A stretch of 64,000 nucleotides of DNA from an uncultured Bacteroidales bacterium (lineage in GTDB: Bacteria; Bacteroidota; Bacteroidia; Bacteroidales; Paludibacteraceae): contig CAMJJT010000004.1 in the NCBI GenBank assembly GCA_946406195.1, positions 1-64,000 of the forward strand, given 5' to 3'. Shown piece after piece: positions 53,065 to 61,982 of the stretch. The notes under the pieces are model-generated. The model was not told the origin of the DNA. It saw only the letters and a list, made by a program, of their open reading frames with translations, and made no database searches. The position numbers were made by a program, and so were the translations under genes. The stretch's first letter is position 1, and each line of letters opens with the position of its first letter.

Positions 53065-54586
53065 TTTCTACAGTCGGGGCGAGCGAGAAGGCTTCGCCCT
53101 TCTCGGCTTGGATATTCACATTATTGATGATGAGACCGTTGGTCTGGCGGAAGAGAGCTCCTTCGGTAGCAGACATAGTGACGTTGCGGAGTGTCACATT
53201 CTGGATTTTCATCTCCGGCAGACCGTTGAAATAGATAGCACGTTTGATATTTGCTCCCTTGACGTTCTCAATGACGATGTTCTTGAATGCCGGTGTCTCT
53301 TCGCTGGCTTCCGGAGCCTCGGCGTTCATACGAGCCGCGAGTTCTTCTTCGGTCTCTTCACCAGCGCCCTTACCGCCGTAGAAGAGGTCAAAGAGGAGAC
53401 CTTCGTTCGGGATATTGACCATGTTCACGCCGTTGATGTAGATATTCTCTACTACACCGCCACGACCGCGTGTGGATTTGAAACGCAGACCGACATCGGT
53501 ACCGATATAGAGGTTGTTGCGCACCTCGACATTCTTGATGCCGCCGGACATTTCCGAACCGCAGACGAAACCTCCGTGTCCGTGATACACAACGCAGTCA
53601 TCGACGACTACGTTCTCCGTCGGGATTCCGCGGTCACGACCGGGTTTGTCCTTGCCGGACTTCATGCAGATGGCATCATCACCGACGTCGAAGGAACAAC
53701 GGCTGATTACTACGTTCTTGCAGGACTCGACATCGACACCATCTCCGTTCTGGCTGTACCACGGGTTGCGGACATTGAGGTCACACAGAACGAGGTTCTC
53801 GCAGCACATCGGGTGGAGGTTCCAAGCCGGGCTGTTCTCAAACGTAACGCCCTCCAAGAGGATATTCTTACATCCTACAAAATGCAGGAGAACAGGGCGG
53901 AGGAAAGATTTAACGACCTGCCAGAGGCTGTCGTCTTCGATAACCGGCACGTTCTGATCAAGGCAGTAACTCTGCGCCAGCAGCGAAGCGCTATCCGGAT
54001 ACCAGATATCATTAGCTACGATACCGCCTTTCTCCTTGAGGTGTTTCTTCCATTGCCCCGGAGCCATCTTGGATTTCTTGAGCGGTCTCCACCAATCGCC
54101 GTTACCATTGAACGTACCATAACCGGTGATAGCGATATTCTCTGCGTCGCGTGCATTGAGCGGGCTGGTGCAACGCTTGGTCGGGATGCCCTCAAACCAC
54201 TCGTCGTAGATTTTATAGAGATCGAGGTCGTGCGAGAAGACGATGAAGGAGTTCTTCTCGGTGTACAGCCGTACGTTCGATTTCAGAGTGATCGGTCCGG
54301 TGGTGTAGATACCCTCTGGGATGATGACGGTACCGCCTCCGGCAGCCGTACAGTCATCAATGGCATTCTGGAAAGCCTCGGTGGACAACTCTACGCCGGT
54401 GTTATCCGCGCCGTAGCTCAGTACATCGTACGTGCGACCGGGGAAAGAGGGCAGCTTGACCTTCGGCATAGCGAACGAAGCGCCTTTGGTCAGACGGTCA
54501 ATCTCACGCTGCGATGTGGTTTGATACTCTGGCGAACAAGCGCCGAGGATGGCTGCGATAAGCAGCAAAAATGAAAAGTTTTTCAT
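53048..54586 (-). CDS. Glycoside hydrolase family 28 polygalacturonase, lipoprotein
   Basis: A 512-residue enzyme that cleaves alpha-1,4-galacturonan, with lipobox ILGAC at about residues 13-17. The N-terminal part (YDVLSYGADNTGVELSTEAFQNAIDDCTAAGGGTVIIPEGIY) is typical. GH28 catalytic blocks are all present: NGDGVDVESC, SFDVGDDAICMKSGKD (two aspartates), VVYHGHGGFVCGSEMSGG and RFKSTRGRGG. The right-handed beta-helix continues to the C-terminus. It has no TTA, CTA or TCA codon in the ORF, which is why a 550-aa shadow exists on the plus strand. It is coupled to the DUF4861 gene by a 17-base overlap. Confidence 0.93.
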   Translation of the reverse strand: MKNFSFLLLIAAILGACSPEYQTTSQREIDRLTKGASFAMPKVKLPSFPGRTYDVLSYGADNTGVELSTEAFQNAIDDCTAAGGGTVIIPEGIYTTGPITLKSNVRLYTEKNSFIVFSHDLDLYKIYDEWFEGIPTKRCTSPLNARDAENIAITGYGTFNGNGDWWRPLKKSKMAPGQWKKHLKEKGGIVANDIWYPDSASLLAQSYCLDQNVPVIEDDSLWQVVKSFLRPVLLHFVGCKNILLEGVTFENSPAWNLHPMCCENLVLCDLNVRNPWYSQNGDGVDVESCKNVVISRCSFDVGDDAICMKSGKDKPGRDRGIPTENVVVDDCVVYHGHGGFVCGSEMSGGIKNVEVRNNLYIGTDVGLRFKSTRGRGGVVENIYINGVNMVNIPNEGLLFDLFYGGKGAGEETEEELAARMNAEAPEASEETPAFKNIVIENVKGANIKRAIYFNGLPEMKIQNVTLRNVTMSATEGALFRQTNGLIINNVNIQAEKGEAFSLAPTVENVTIN

Positions 54587-54603
54587 GAATATAAAATTAT
54601 AAA

Positions 54604-55350
54604 TTATGAAATAAAAATTGTTTCGGGGTATTTGATTTCTATTAATGATAATCCTTCTGCGGGAGCGGAATGTCCTGCTTGGCAGCGGTTACGGGCAGCA
54701 ATGATTTCTCCGAATTGAGTTTCAGTTATTTTATGTTTCCCGACCTCAAAGAGTGTGCCTACCACAGCGCGAACCATATTACGCAGGAATCGATCCGCGG
54801 TGATGACAAAATATGCCTCGGTATCGTTCTCTTGCACCCATCGTGCCTCTTTGACATCGCAGATGGTGGTCCTCACATCGGTGTGCGCGCGGCAGAAAGA
54901 AGCGAAATCCTGTTTGCCCAGCAGCAAGCGTGCCGCGTTGTTCATCGCCTCGAAATCCAGCCCGGATGTGACGCGCGCGTGCGTTATATAAAGGAAAGGA
55001 TCTTTGCGAGTGGTGATTCGGTAGCGGTAGGTGCGAGCGGTAGCATCAAAACGCGCGTGGGCATAGTCCGTTACGGGGCGAAGATTGCTGACGGCGATCG
55101 AGGGCGGCAACAGGTTGTTCAGTCGTCCGCATAGATTGGAGGGCAGTGTGCTCTGCCAGTCGAAATGCGCTACCATCTTCTCTGCATGCACACCAGCGTC
55201 GGTGCGACCGGCAAAAGTGAGAAAAACGGGTTCGCGCAGGATAGTAGCGAAAGCAGTCTCCATTTCTGCTTGCACCGTCTGTCCATTCGGCTGCGTCTGT
55301 GAGCCGTGGAAATCCGTTCCGTTATATGAGAATGTTATGAAGTAACGCAT
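54604..55350 (-). CDS. truA: tRNA pseudouridine(38-40) synthase TruA
   Basis: TruA (248 aa, normal length) converts U38-U40 of the tRNA anticodon stem to pseudouridine. The catalytic aspartate is D51 in FAGRTDAGVHA. The family blocks RYRITTRKDPFLYITHARV and FLRNMVRAVVGTLFEVGKHKIT are intact. It lies 17 bases from the GH28 gene in a minus-strand run and is preceded by a 50-base AT-rich tandem repeat spacer. Confidence 0.95.
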   Translation of the reverse strand: MRYFITFSYNGTDFHGSQTQPNGQTVQAEMETAFATILREPVFLTFAGRTDAGVHAEKMVAHFDWQSTLPSNLCGRLNNLLPPSIAVSNLRPVTDYAHARFDATARTYRYRITTRKDPFLYITHARVTSGLDFEAMNNAARLLLGKQDFASFCRAHTDVRTTICDVKEARWVQENDTEAYFVITADRFLRNMVRAVVGTLFEVGKHKITETQFGEIIAARNRCQAGHSAPAEGLSLIEIKYPETIFIS

Positions 55351-55410
55351 TGTAATTGACGATTTGACGATTTACGATGTACGATTTATTTACGATTTTA
55401 ATTAATTGGC
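55347..55410 (-). repeat. ACGATTT tandem repeat before truA
   Basis: Repeating GACGATTTACGATGTACGATTT units run across the spacer and into the end of the next ORF. The unit is the same as the first half of the dispersed repeats at 56.9 and 61.85 kb. Confidence 0.8.
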
Positions 55411-56916
55411 GATTTTTCGAGATTTCGAGATTACGAGATCACGAAGGGTTTTGTTGATTTCAGGCGAGAGCTCTGCTTTGTAGGCGATGAGTGCTCCGCC
55501 GCCGATGAGTACTAAACTGCGGAGCAGACTGTCTGCCCAGATATTCATCGTCGGTGCAAACCGGCTCCATAGCGCATTGACTCCAAAGAGCACTACCAAA
55601 AGCGCCAAGATAGTCCACCATCGCCGGTCAATCACGCTGATCCGGCAGAGCGGCACTACGGTGCAGATGGTCAGCACATAATACAGCCCGTACGACAGCA
55701 GATTGCTCATCGCGGCTCCGTTCATGCCGTAACGGGGCACCAGATAATTATTGAGCAACAACGCAGAGACGGTCAGCACAAGCGACATCAGAAGACTGAA
55801 CGCATAGAACCGACTGTAGTTCAGCGCGGTGTAACAGATAGTGAATGTCCCCAAAATCAATTGGCTGACACCCAAGATAAGCACTACATTTTTCGCCTGA
55901 GCGAAGGTAGCGCCATTTGGCAAAATATGGAAAATAAGGTCTATATTCACCCACATGGCTAATAAGATGAATCCGCCGATGAGGAGCATGTTCCGCGTGA
56001 CTTGGCTGATGAGATGGCTGCATTCCTCGCGGTTTTGTTCCTTGATAGCGCGCGCTAATTGGGGCGAAGCGATCGCCGAGACGGAGCGGTTAGGGATGCT
56101 GACCATCACTGCCATATAGGTTGCGATGGCGAAGATACCGGTGTTGTTCAGTCCCATCTTGGCGGTCACGAAGAACGAGGATAGAGTAGGAGCCAAAACC
56201 GATGTGAGGGCAGAGATGAAGAGGAAACCCGTGTAGATGAGATAGCGACGCACGAGGTCTGTGTTCGCGCGAAGGAAGGTCCAGTCGGGGCGCAAAGAGA
56301 TATGCCGGAGCGAGAAAAAATAGATGATGTTAATCATCGCAGCCGCGGCATAGTTGAGGCAAATACCGATGACCAAACCGTCTATGGAAAGCACCTTAAA
56401 GGCATATAGCAGATAGATTGCCAACAGCCCGACACGCACGATCAGTTCACGCACCGCACGCGGCACAACGATATGCATCAGCACATTGCAGGTACTCTCG
56501 CAAATCGTTTGATAGAGCATAAAGAAGGCAATCGGAAGAACGAAATAATAATACTCCACGAAGAGCGGTGATTTATCACCGAACCATTCTCCGAGAGGAA
56601 CCCGGCATGCCCAGTAGATAACCGCAAAAAGGATAAAACCGATGAAAGGCACGACGAGCGCCCAGAAGAAGAATCCATGGTCGTCGTCGCTTTCTTTTTC
56701 CTTAAAATACGGGTAGAAACGGATAATAGAGGCGTTGGTGCCAAGTTGTGCCAAGCCGATGAACAGAGTAGCCGCATCAATAAGCACCCGCGTCAACCCG
56801 ATTTCCTCGGTGGTGAGGAAACGGGTTAACACGAAGAACGTGGTGACAACACCTACGGCGATGCCCAGATAAGTCACTATCGTACCACGAATCGATTGCT
56901 TAGCGATGACGCCCAT
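55402..56916 (-). CDS. Polysaccharide flippase family membrane protein (504 aa)
   Basis: A 504-residue protein with about fourteen helices, of the MOP superfamily (Wzx-like). N-terminal signature GTIVTYLGIAVGVVTTFFVLTRFLTTEEIGLTRVLID and the C-terminal half NVVLILGVSQLILGTFTICYTALNYSRFYAFSLLMS are characteristic. Members translocate lipid-linked oligosaccharides across the inner membrane. There is no linked glycan cluster here, so the substrate is unknown. The C-terminal tail ISKSRKIAN is partly encoded by the repeat at 55.4 kb. A second flippase-type protein is at 59.7-61.1 kb. Confidence 0.85.
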   Translation of the reverse strand: MGVIAKQSIRGTIVTYLGIAVGVVTTFFVLTRFLTTEEIGLTRVLIDAATLFIGLAQLGTNASIIRFYPYFKEKESDDDHGFFFWALVVPFIGFILFAVIYWACRVPLGEWFGDKSPLFVEYYYFVLPIAFFMLYQTICESTCNVLMHIVVPRAVRELIVRVGLLAIYLLYAFKVLSIDGLVIGICLNYAAAAMINIIYFFSLRHISLRPDWTFLRANTDLVRRYLIYTGFLFISALTSVLAPTLSSFFVTAKMGLNNTGIFAIATYMAVMVSIPNRSVSAIASPQLARAIKEQNREECSHLISQVTRNMLLIGGFILLAMWVNIDLIFHILPNGATFAQAKNVVLILGVSQLILGTFTICYTALNYSRFYAFSLLMSLVLTVSALLLNNYLVPRYGMNGAAMSNLLSYGLYYVLTICTVVPLCRISVIDRRWWTILALLVVLFGVNALWSRFAPTMNIWADSLLRSLVLIGGGALIAYKAELSPEINKTLRDLVISKSRKIAN

Positions 56917-56921
56917 CTTGA

Positions 56922-57056
56922 GATTTACGATTTTACGATTTACGATTTACGATTGATTTACGAGTTTTGTTTATTTACGATTTTACGCTGCGGACAATTG
57001 TCAATTATTCTCAATCGTCCATCAATCGTACCTCGTCAATCGTCCATTCGTCAATT
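56922..57056 (-). repeat. Dispersed intergenic repeat, copy A
   Basis: About 130 bp with two halves: TTTACGATTT-type tandem units, then CAATTATTCTCAATCGTCCATCAATCGTACCTCGTCAATCGTCC. It matches copy B (61852-61982) almost base for base over the second half. Both copies lie between co-directional minus-strand genes. Confidence 0.85.
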
Positions 57057-58299
57057 ATTTAATCTCCAGCAACTCCACCGTAAAGATCAGGGCTGCGTAT
57101 GGTGGGATAGACTGACCTGCGCCGCGCTCACCGTAACCGAGCTCATACGGGATGTAGAGCTTGTATTTGGACCCTACCGGCATGAGTTGTAGACCTTCGG
57201 TCCATCCTTTGATGACACCATTGAGCGGGAACTCAATCGGTTCGCCGCGTTGGTACGAACTATCAAAGACGGTTCCGTCAATGAGGGTACCCTCATAATG
57301 CACTTTGACGGTTTGTGCTGCGGTCGGTTTCGGACCTTTTCCAAGCGTTAGAACCTCATACTGCAGACCGGATTCGGTTACTTTGACCTCCTCGCGCAGC
57401 GCGTTCTCTTGCAGGAATTTCTCTCCTTCAGCTTTCGCTTCGCCGAATTTCATACGAGCTACAACAGTCTCTACATACTGACCGGCTGTCTGCATATCCA
57501 TCTGCTCGGTGTAGTTATACAAACCGTTGATGAAGCCTTGTTTGATCAGGTCGAAATTAGTCTCCAGACCGGAGATGCCCAGCAGACCTACGGGCTCCTG
57601 CTCGCGAATGGCTTTACCAACGTTCTTACCCATCGCTACGATCTGCGGGTTACGGACGTTCTGCTTGAGCCCCTTGTTGACGTTCTCCAAGAACTCTTCC
57701 ATAGCGCTTCCATCTTCATCTTCCGCCAAGAGATACATCTTGATCTGCGCGCCGTTGAGGACACCGAAAGCGTAGTTGAGCGAATCATTATAAGTGTTCA
57801 GTGCTACTGTCTGCGCCTCTTTCGGACATTTAGCTTTGATGGGGTCGCCGGCTTTTCCCTCTGCCTGCGCCTGATATGCCTGCATGAAGAACTCCTGAGC
57901 TGCCTCTTCGGTCATCATCGTGGTGTCGCCGTGCATCGCATTGACCATTCCTTGGAAATACAATTTCTCGTTTACAGTCCATGCCGAATTGTCAGCCAAA
58001 CCGTTTTTCTCAAATCCTTTGACCGATGCACCAAGTTGACGACCTGCCTGAGCGATCTCGCTCAGTTGCTCATCTTTGTCCATGTACGCATTCTCCAGCG
58101 CATCAACGAATTCTGCTACTGCCTCGTCGCTGCTGTCGTTAGCCATGTAATACATCTTAACCTGCAAACCGTTCAACAGACCTACAGCGTAGTTAATCGA
58201 ATCTGCCTCATTATTCAGCGTCACTTCTTGCGCTTTGTAACTATTGCCGCAGGAAACCATAGCTAATGCGGCAAGCATAAAAATACTAATCTTTTTCAT
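57055..58299 (-). CDS. FKBP-type peptidyl-prolyl isomerase, lipoprotein
   Basis: The ORF track starts at 58374, but the ATG at 58299 gives a proper lipoprotein signal ([16 protein letters not shown]); the 25 residues upstream derive from the hairpin spacer. The 414-residue product has two FKBP N-terminal dimerisation-type modules in tandem ([21 protein letters not shown] and [21 protein letters not shown]) followed by a catalytic FKBP domain ([40 protein letters not shown] ... [32 protein letters not shown]). It speeds proline isomerisation of exported proteins in the periplasm or outer membrane. Its catalytic domain is about 85 percent identical to the neighbouring FKBP. Confidence 0.9.
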   Translation of the reverse strand: MKKISIFMLAALAMVSCGNSYKAQEVTLNNEADSINYAVGLLNGLQVKMYYMANDSSDEAVAEFVDALENAYMDKDEQLSEIAQAGRQLGASVKGFEKNGLADNSAWTVNEKLYFQGMVNAMHGDTTMMTEEAAQEFFMQAYQAQAEGKAGDPIKAKCPKEAQTVALNTYNDSLNYAFGVLNGAQIKMYLLAEDEDGSAMEEFLENVNKGLKQNVRNPQIVAMGKNVGKAIREQEPVGLLGISGLETNFDLIKQGFINGLYNYTEQMDMQTAGQYVETVVARMKFGEAKAEGEKFLQENALREEVKVTESGLQYEVLTLGKGPKPTAAQTVKVHYEGTLIDGTVFDSSYQRGEPIEFPLNGVIKGWTEGLQLMPVGSKYKLYIPYELGYGERGAGQSIPPYAALIFTVELLEIK

Positions 58300-58337
58300 A
58301 AATTTAAATTCATTTAAATTTCTGGAGCTTCGGCTGC

Positions 58338-58368
58338 GTCGAGTTGCGTAAGCGAGCTTACACTCGAC
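58338..58368. repeat. Hairpin between the two FKBP genes
   Basis: GTCGAGT-TGC-GTAAGC-GA-GCTTAC-ACTCGAC folds into two stacked stems (7 and 6 bp). No T-tract follows, so it is a repeat or RNA-stability element rather than a terminator. Confidence 0.7.
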
Positions 58369-58392
58369 TTGCACGAACCTTCATTTTTGTTA

Positions 58393-58977
58393 TTATTCGA
58401 TTCCCAATAGTTCTACCGTGAAGATGAGGGCTGCGTACGGGGGAATTGACTGACCTGCGCCGCGTTCGCCGTAAGCCAACTGGTACGGGATGAAGAATTT
58501 GTACTTCGATCCGATTGACATGAGTTGCAGACCTTCGGTCCATCCTTTGATAACGCCGTTCAGCGGGAAAGAGATCGACTCGCCGCGTTTGTATGAACTG
58601 TCGAAAACAGTACCGTCAATGAGCGTTCCTTCATAATGAACGCGTACGGTGTCAGTAGCTTTTGGTTTCTGACCGAGCGACGGCTCCAGAATTTCGTACT
58701 GCAGACCCGATTCGGTCACTTTGACACCTTCGCGCTTTGCGTTCTCGGCGAGGAACTTCTCTCCGTCAGCTTTAGCTGCTCCGGCGATTTTCTGCTCCAA
58801 CTCTTGGAAGAACGTGTTCAGCACTTGTTGTGCCTCTTGATAACTGATCTTGGGTTGTGCGTGAGTCAGCACGTCTTCAATACCTGCTGCAAGATCCTGA
58901 TAGTTCAGTTTCTCTACACCGCTACCCATTAAGTTTTGTCCCATTGAGAGACCTAATGCATAACTAATTTTGTCCAT
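58393..58977 (-). CDS. FKBP-type peptidyl-prolyl isomerase, cytoplasmic-type
   Basis: A 194-residue FkpA/FklB-like isomerase without signal peptide. N-terminal dimerisation region KISYALGLSMGQNLMGSGVEKLNYQDLAAGIEDVLTHAQPKISYQEAQQVLNTFF precedes an FKBP domain ([40 protein letters not shown]). The catalytic domain is nearly the same as that of the lipoprotein FKBP just downstream; the pair is a tandem duplication where one copy gained a lipoprotein signal and extra N-terminal module, or the other lost them. Confidence 0.92.
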   Translation of the reverse strand: MDKISYALGLSMGQNLMGSGVEKLNYQDLAAGIEDVLTHAQPKISYQEAQQVLNTFFQELEQKIAGAAKADGEKFLAENAKREGVKVTESGLQYEILEPSLGQKPKATDTVRVHYEGTLIDGTVFDSSYKRGESISFPLNGVIKGWTEGLQLMSIGSKYKFFIPYQLAYGERGAGQSIPPYAALIFTVELLGIE

Positions 58978-59005
58978 AAAGTCATTTATTTATTTGTTCA
59001 TTTTC

Positions 59006-59659
59006 TTATTTCTTCATTTGGCTCATTTGCGAGAGATACCGCGCCATGTATTTGCCAAGGATGTCGAACTCGATGTTCACCACCGTGCCGGCTTCGATGT
59101 ATTTGAAGTTGGTGTTCTCTTCGGTGTACGGGATGATGCACACGGAAACGTAGCCTTTGTTGCCTTGGATATCCGGTTCGCAGGCGGTCAGGCTGACACC
59201 ATTGATGGTCACAGAACCTTTGTCCACGCAGAAATAGCCACGCTCCACCATCTCTTTGGTTGAGTCATACTCAAAGCGGTAGTACCAACTGCCGTCGGTC
59301 TCATGCGCATCGACACAAACGGCTTTCTGGTCCACGTGACCTTGCACGATGTGTCCGTCCAACCGACCGCCCATCATCATCGAGCGCTCCACATTCACCC
59401 AATCGCCCTCTTTCAACAGGTCCAGATTGGTCAGACGCAGCGTCTCCTGCATCGCCGTAACAGTATATACATTTACCATTTCACCATTTACCATTTGGTC
59501 ATTTGTCTTCACCACCGTCAGACACACGCCGTTATGGGCAATCGACTGATCGATACTCAACGGTTCGCCGAAAGGGTTGCGAAGCGTGAAATGTTTATTC
59601 GTTTGCTCGGTCTCTATCTTCACGACCTGAGCCATAGTTTCTACAATTCCTGAAAACAT
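59006..59659 (-). CDS. ribE: Riboflavin synthase alpha chain
   Basis: Riboflavin synthase (217 aa) dismutates two lumazine molecules into riboflavin. It has the two lumazine-binding repeats, beginning MFSGIVETMAQV and DGHIVQGHVDQKAV, and the S-N-GVCLT and ETLRLTNL motifs of both halves. Odd feature: where the family has a short turn after NGVCLTVV, this protein carries KTNDQMVNGEMVNVYTVTAM, coded by a repeat AAATGGTAAATG. The C-terminal tail SQMSQMKK is also coded by repeat-like DNA (AAATGAGCC). The enzyme motifs are intact, so function is expected. Confidence 0.93.
   Translation of the reverse strand: MFSGIVETMAQVVKIETEQTNKHFTLRNPFGEPLSIDQSIAHNGVCLTVVKTNDQMVNGEMVNVYTVTAMQETLRLTNLDLLKEGDWVNVERSMMMGGRLDGHIVQGHVDQKAVCVDAHETDGSWYYRFEYDSTKEMVERGYFCVDKGSVTINGVSLTACEPDIQGNKGYVSVCIIPYTEENTNFKYIEAGTVVNIEFDILGKYMARYLSQMSQMKK
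59469..59506 (-). repeat. In-frame AAATGGT repeat within riboflavin synthase
   Basis: AAATGGT/AAATGAC units (four copies) code DQMVNGEMVN in the first lumazine-binding domain. The same AAATGGTAAATGAC type is found at the start of the next flippase gene (61133-61165). Confidence 0.85.
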
Positions 59660-59700
59660 AAATCTATTTTCTTATTTGTTCATTTTCTTATTTACTCATT
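59660..59700 (-). repeat. Tandem repeat before riboflavin synthase
   Basis: AAATGAGTAAATAAGAAAATGAACAAATAAG-type units (minus strand) fill the spacer; the same type occurs at 58980-59035 around the ribE stop codon. Confidence 0.8.
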
Positions 59701-61135
59701 TCTTGAAGTAATTGCCCACCACAGGTAGTCCGCTAAGCGGGAAATCGCGACGGGTCATTTTTATGATATACACCCCGATAAAGAATGTTCCTATCGCCAT
59801 GAGTACCCACATATTCAAATCGAAATAATGGCGTATGTAGTAATATACCGCTAATAATCCGAAAGTCAGCAGGGTATATTGGCCGATGGATTTCATGTCA
59901 TAGGGAATCGGGGCTTTTTTCTGACCGATGAAATAGGACAGAAGCATGATCACGAAATAGCATACCAGACTACTGCCGCAGGATGCCCAATAACCAATCA
60001 ACGGCACTCCTACGATCTGGAGCACTAAAGTGATACCTAAGCCGATCAACGAGAAATAGGCTCCCCATTTGGTCTCGTCCGTCAGTTTGTACCAAAACGA
60101 GAGATTGAAATAGATACCCTGGAAAACATACGTCCATAGCACTACCGGCACGATCTTCAAGCCCTCCCAATAAGCGCTCGAGACGATGTACCGGAAGATA
60201 TCCAGATAGAAGATCACACCCAGCAGAATCAAATACGAGAAGATGATGTAGTACTTCATTGCGTCAGCGTACGCTTCGACGGACTGACGGTCTTTGTGTT
60301 TCGCGAACACAAAAGGTTCATAAGCGTATCGGAAAGCCTGCGTGAACATCATCATCACCATCGCCACCTTGAAGCACGCTCCGTAGATACCGAGTTGTGC
60401 CTGTGCATCTTCGCCTGTGTAGAGATAAGGGAAAAGGATGCGATCCAGCGTCTGGTTCATGATTCCGGCAACACCCAACACCAAGAGCGGCAAGGAGTAG
60501 CGGAGCATCTCTTTAAGCACTGTTCCATCAAAATGTCCGTCTCGCGGCATCGTGAACGGCAGCAGACAAAGGGTCTGGATGGTCGTTGCTAAGATGTTAC
60601 TGAGGAACACATAGAACACATCGTTCTTGCCTAAAACCACCAAAAAGAGGATGTTAAAGCCGATGTTCAGCAGTACAAATAACAACTTCAGCGCCGCAAA
60701 CACCATCGGTCGTTTTTGGTAACGCAGGTACGCAAAGGGGATAGAGGAAAACGCGTCCAAGGCTACCGTAACCGCCATCATCGCAATGAACTCCGAGTGG
60801 CCCGTATATCCCAAGACGTTCGCTATCGGCTGGCGGAAAAGCACCACCATTAGCGCAAAAAGAGCGCTGGTGCTAAAGAGCGTCAGAAAAGCAGTCTTAT
60901 AGACATCCTTAGCCACGTAGTCCTCGCGGTTGGCAAAACGGAAAAAACCCGTTTCCATGCCGTAGGTCAGAATCACTAACAGCAGTGCCGTCCAAGCGTA
61001 CAGGTTGGTCACAATTCCATAATCCTCCGTCCGCGCCAGTACGTATGTGTACAACGGCACTAACAGGTAGTTAAGAAACTTACCTATTATCGAACTCAGA
61101 CCATAGATGGCGGTGTCCTTCGCCAAGGATTTCAT
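59696..61135 (-). CDS. Oligosaccharide flippase family membrane protein (479 aa)
   Basis: A membrane protein with about twelve to fourteen helices of the MOP/Wzx superfamily, with SLAKDTAIYGLSSIIGKFLNYLLVPLYTYVLARTEDYGIVTNLYAW at the N-terminus and RYAYEPFVFAKHKDR in the middle. Start choice: the ORF track begins at 61165, but its first ten residues (MVNDKMVNNS) are coded by the same AAATGGT repeat found in ribE, so the likely start is ATG at 61135 (MKSLAKDTAIYG). If 61165 is used, the repeat lengthens the N-terminus. Substrate not identifiable; a second member is 55402-56916. Confidence 0.85.
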   Translation of the reverse strand: MKSLAKDTAIYGLSSIIGKFLNYLLVPLYTYVLARTEDYGIVTNLYAWTALLLVILTYGMETGFFRFANREDYVAKDVYKTAFLTLFSTSALFALMVVLFRQPIANVLGYTGHSEFIAMMAVTVALDAFSSIPFAYLRYQKRPMVFAALKLLFVLLNIGFNILFLVVLGKNDVFYVFLSNILATTIQTLCLLPFTMPRDGHFDGTVLKEMLRYSLPLLVLGVAGIMNQTLDRILFPYLYTGEDAQAQLGIYGACFKVAMVMMMFTQAFRYAYEPFVFAKHKDRQSVEAYADAMKYYIIFSYLILLGVIFYLDIFRYIVSSAYWEGLKIVPVVLWTYVFQGIYFNLSFWYKLTDETKWGAYFSLIGLGITLVLQIVGVPLIGYWASCGSSLVCYFVIMLLSYFIGQKKAPIPYDMKSIGQYTLLTFGLLAVYYYIRHYFDLNMWVLMAIGTFFIGVYIIKMTRRDFPLSGLPVVGNYFKK

Positions 61136-61172
61136 CGAGTTATTTACCATTTTGTCATTTACCATGTACGAT

Positions 61173-61841
61173 CTATTCCTTTCCTGCCACGCAGATCACT
61201 ATTTCACCTTTCGGTGGTGTTTGTTGAAAATGCTTTATCAGTTCCGCGAGGGTGCCCCGAACGGTCTCTTCGTGCACTTTGCTGATCTCGCGGGTCACAC
61301 TTGCCTTGCGTTCTTCGCCGCATACCTGCGCCAACTGTTCAAGCGTCTTCACCAACCGGAAGGGCGACTCATAGACGATGAACGTCTCGTCCAGCGCTGC
61401 CAGATACTGCAACCTTGTCTGCCGCCCTTTCTTCTGCGGCAGGAAGCCCTCGAAATAGAAATGGTTGTTCGGTAGACCGCTATCCACCAACGCTGGCACA
61501 AAAGCCGTTGCACCTGGCAAACACTGTATCTCAATCCCTGCTTCGGCTGCGGCTCTCGTCAAGAAGAACCCCGGATCACTAATCGCCGGCGTACCGGCGT
61601 CGGAGATCAACGCAATGTTGGCACCCGCTTTCAGCCGCTCTACGATGTCCGCAGAGGTCTCATGCTCATTGAACTTATGATGGCTCTTCAGCGGTGTATG
61701 GATGTCGAAATGCTGCAACAGAATACCGCTGGTACGCGTATCTTCCGCTAAAATCAGATCGACTGATTTCAGCGTTTCTATCGCGCGGAACGTCATGTCC
61801 TGCAGATTGCCCACCGGTGTCGGAACGATGTATAACATCAT
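61173..61841 (-). CDS. rsmI: 16S rRNA 2'-O-methyltransferase RsmI
   Basis: RsmI (222 aa) methylates the ribose of C1402 in 16S rRNA using S-adenosylmethionine. Signature stretches are LYIVPTPVGNLQDMTFRAIETLKSVDLILAEDTRTSG, ALISDAGTPAISDPG and PGATAFVPALVDSGLPNNHFYFEGFLPQKKGRQ. MMLYI versus MLYI as start cannot be decided; the first ATG lies next to the repeat. It lies 7 bases from the flippase ORF and is preceded by dispersed repeat copy B. Confidence 0.95.
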   Translation of the reverse strand: MMLYIVPTPVGNLQDMTFRAIETLKSVDLILAEDTRTSGILLQHFDIHTPLKSHHKFNEHETSADIVERLKAGANIALISDAGTPAISDPGFFLTRAAAEAGIEIQCLPGATAFVPALVDSGLPNNHFYFEGFLPQKKGRQTRLQYLAALDETFIVYESPFRLVKTLEQLAQVCGEERKASVTREISKVHEETVRGTLAELIKHFQQTPPKGEIVICVAGKE

Positions 61842-61851
61842 TTATATTTAC

Positions 61852-61982
61852 GATTTTATCATTTACGATTTACGATTTATTGACGAGTTTTATTTATTTA
61901 CGATTTTGTGTGGTGGACAATCGTCAATTATTCTCAATCGTCCATCAATCGTACCTCGTCAATCGTCCAATCGTCAATCTTT
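61852..61982 (-). repeat. Dispersed intergenic repeat, copy B
   Basis: Same organisation as copy A at 56.92 kb: ACGATTT tandem units then CAATTATTCTCAATCGTCCATCAATCGTACCTCGTCAATCGTCC. The two copies differ at only a few positions in the second half. Confidence 0.87.
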
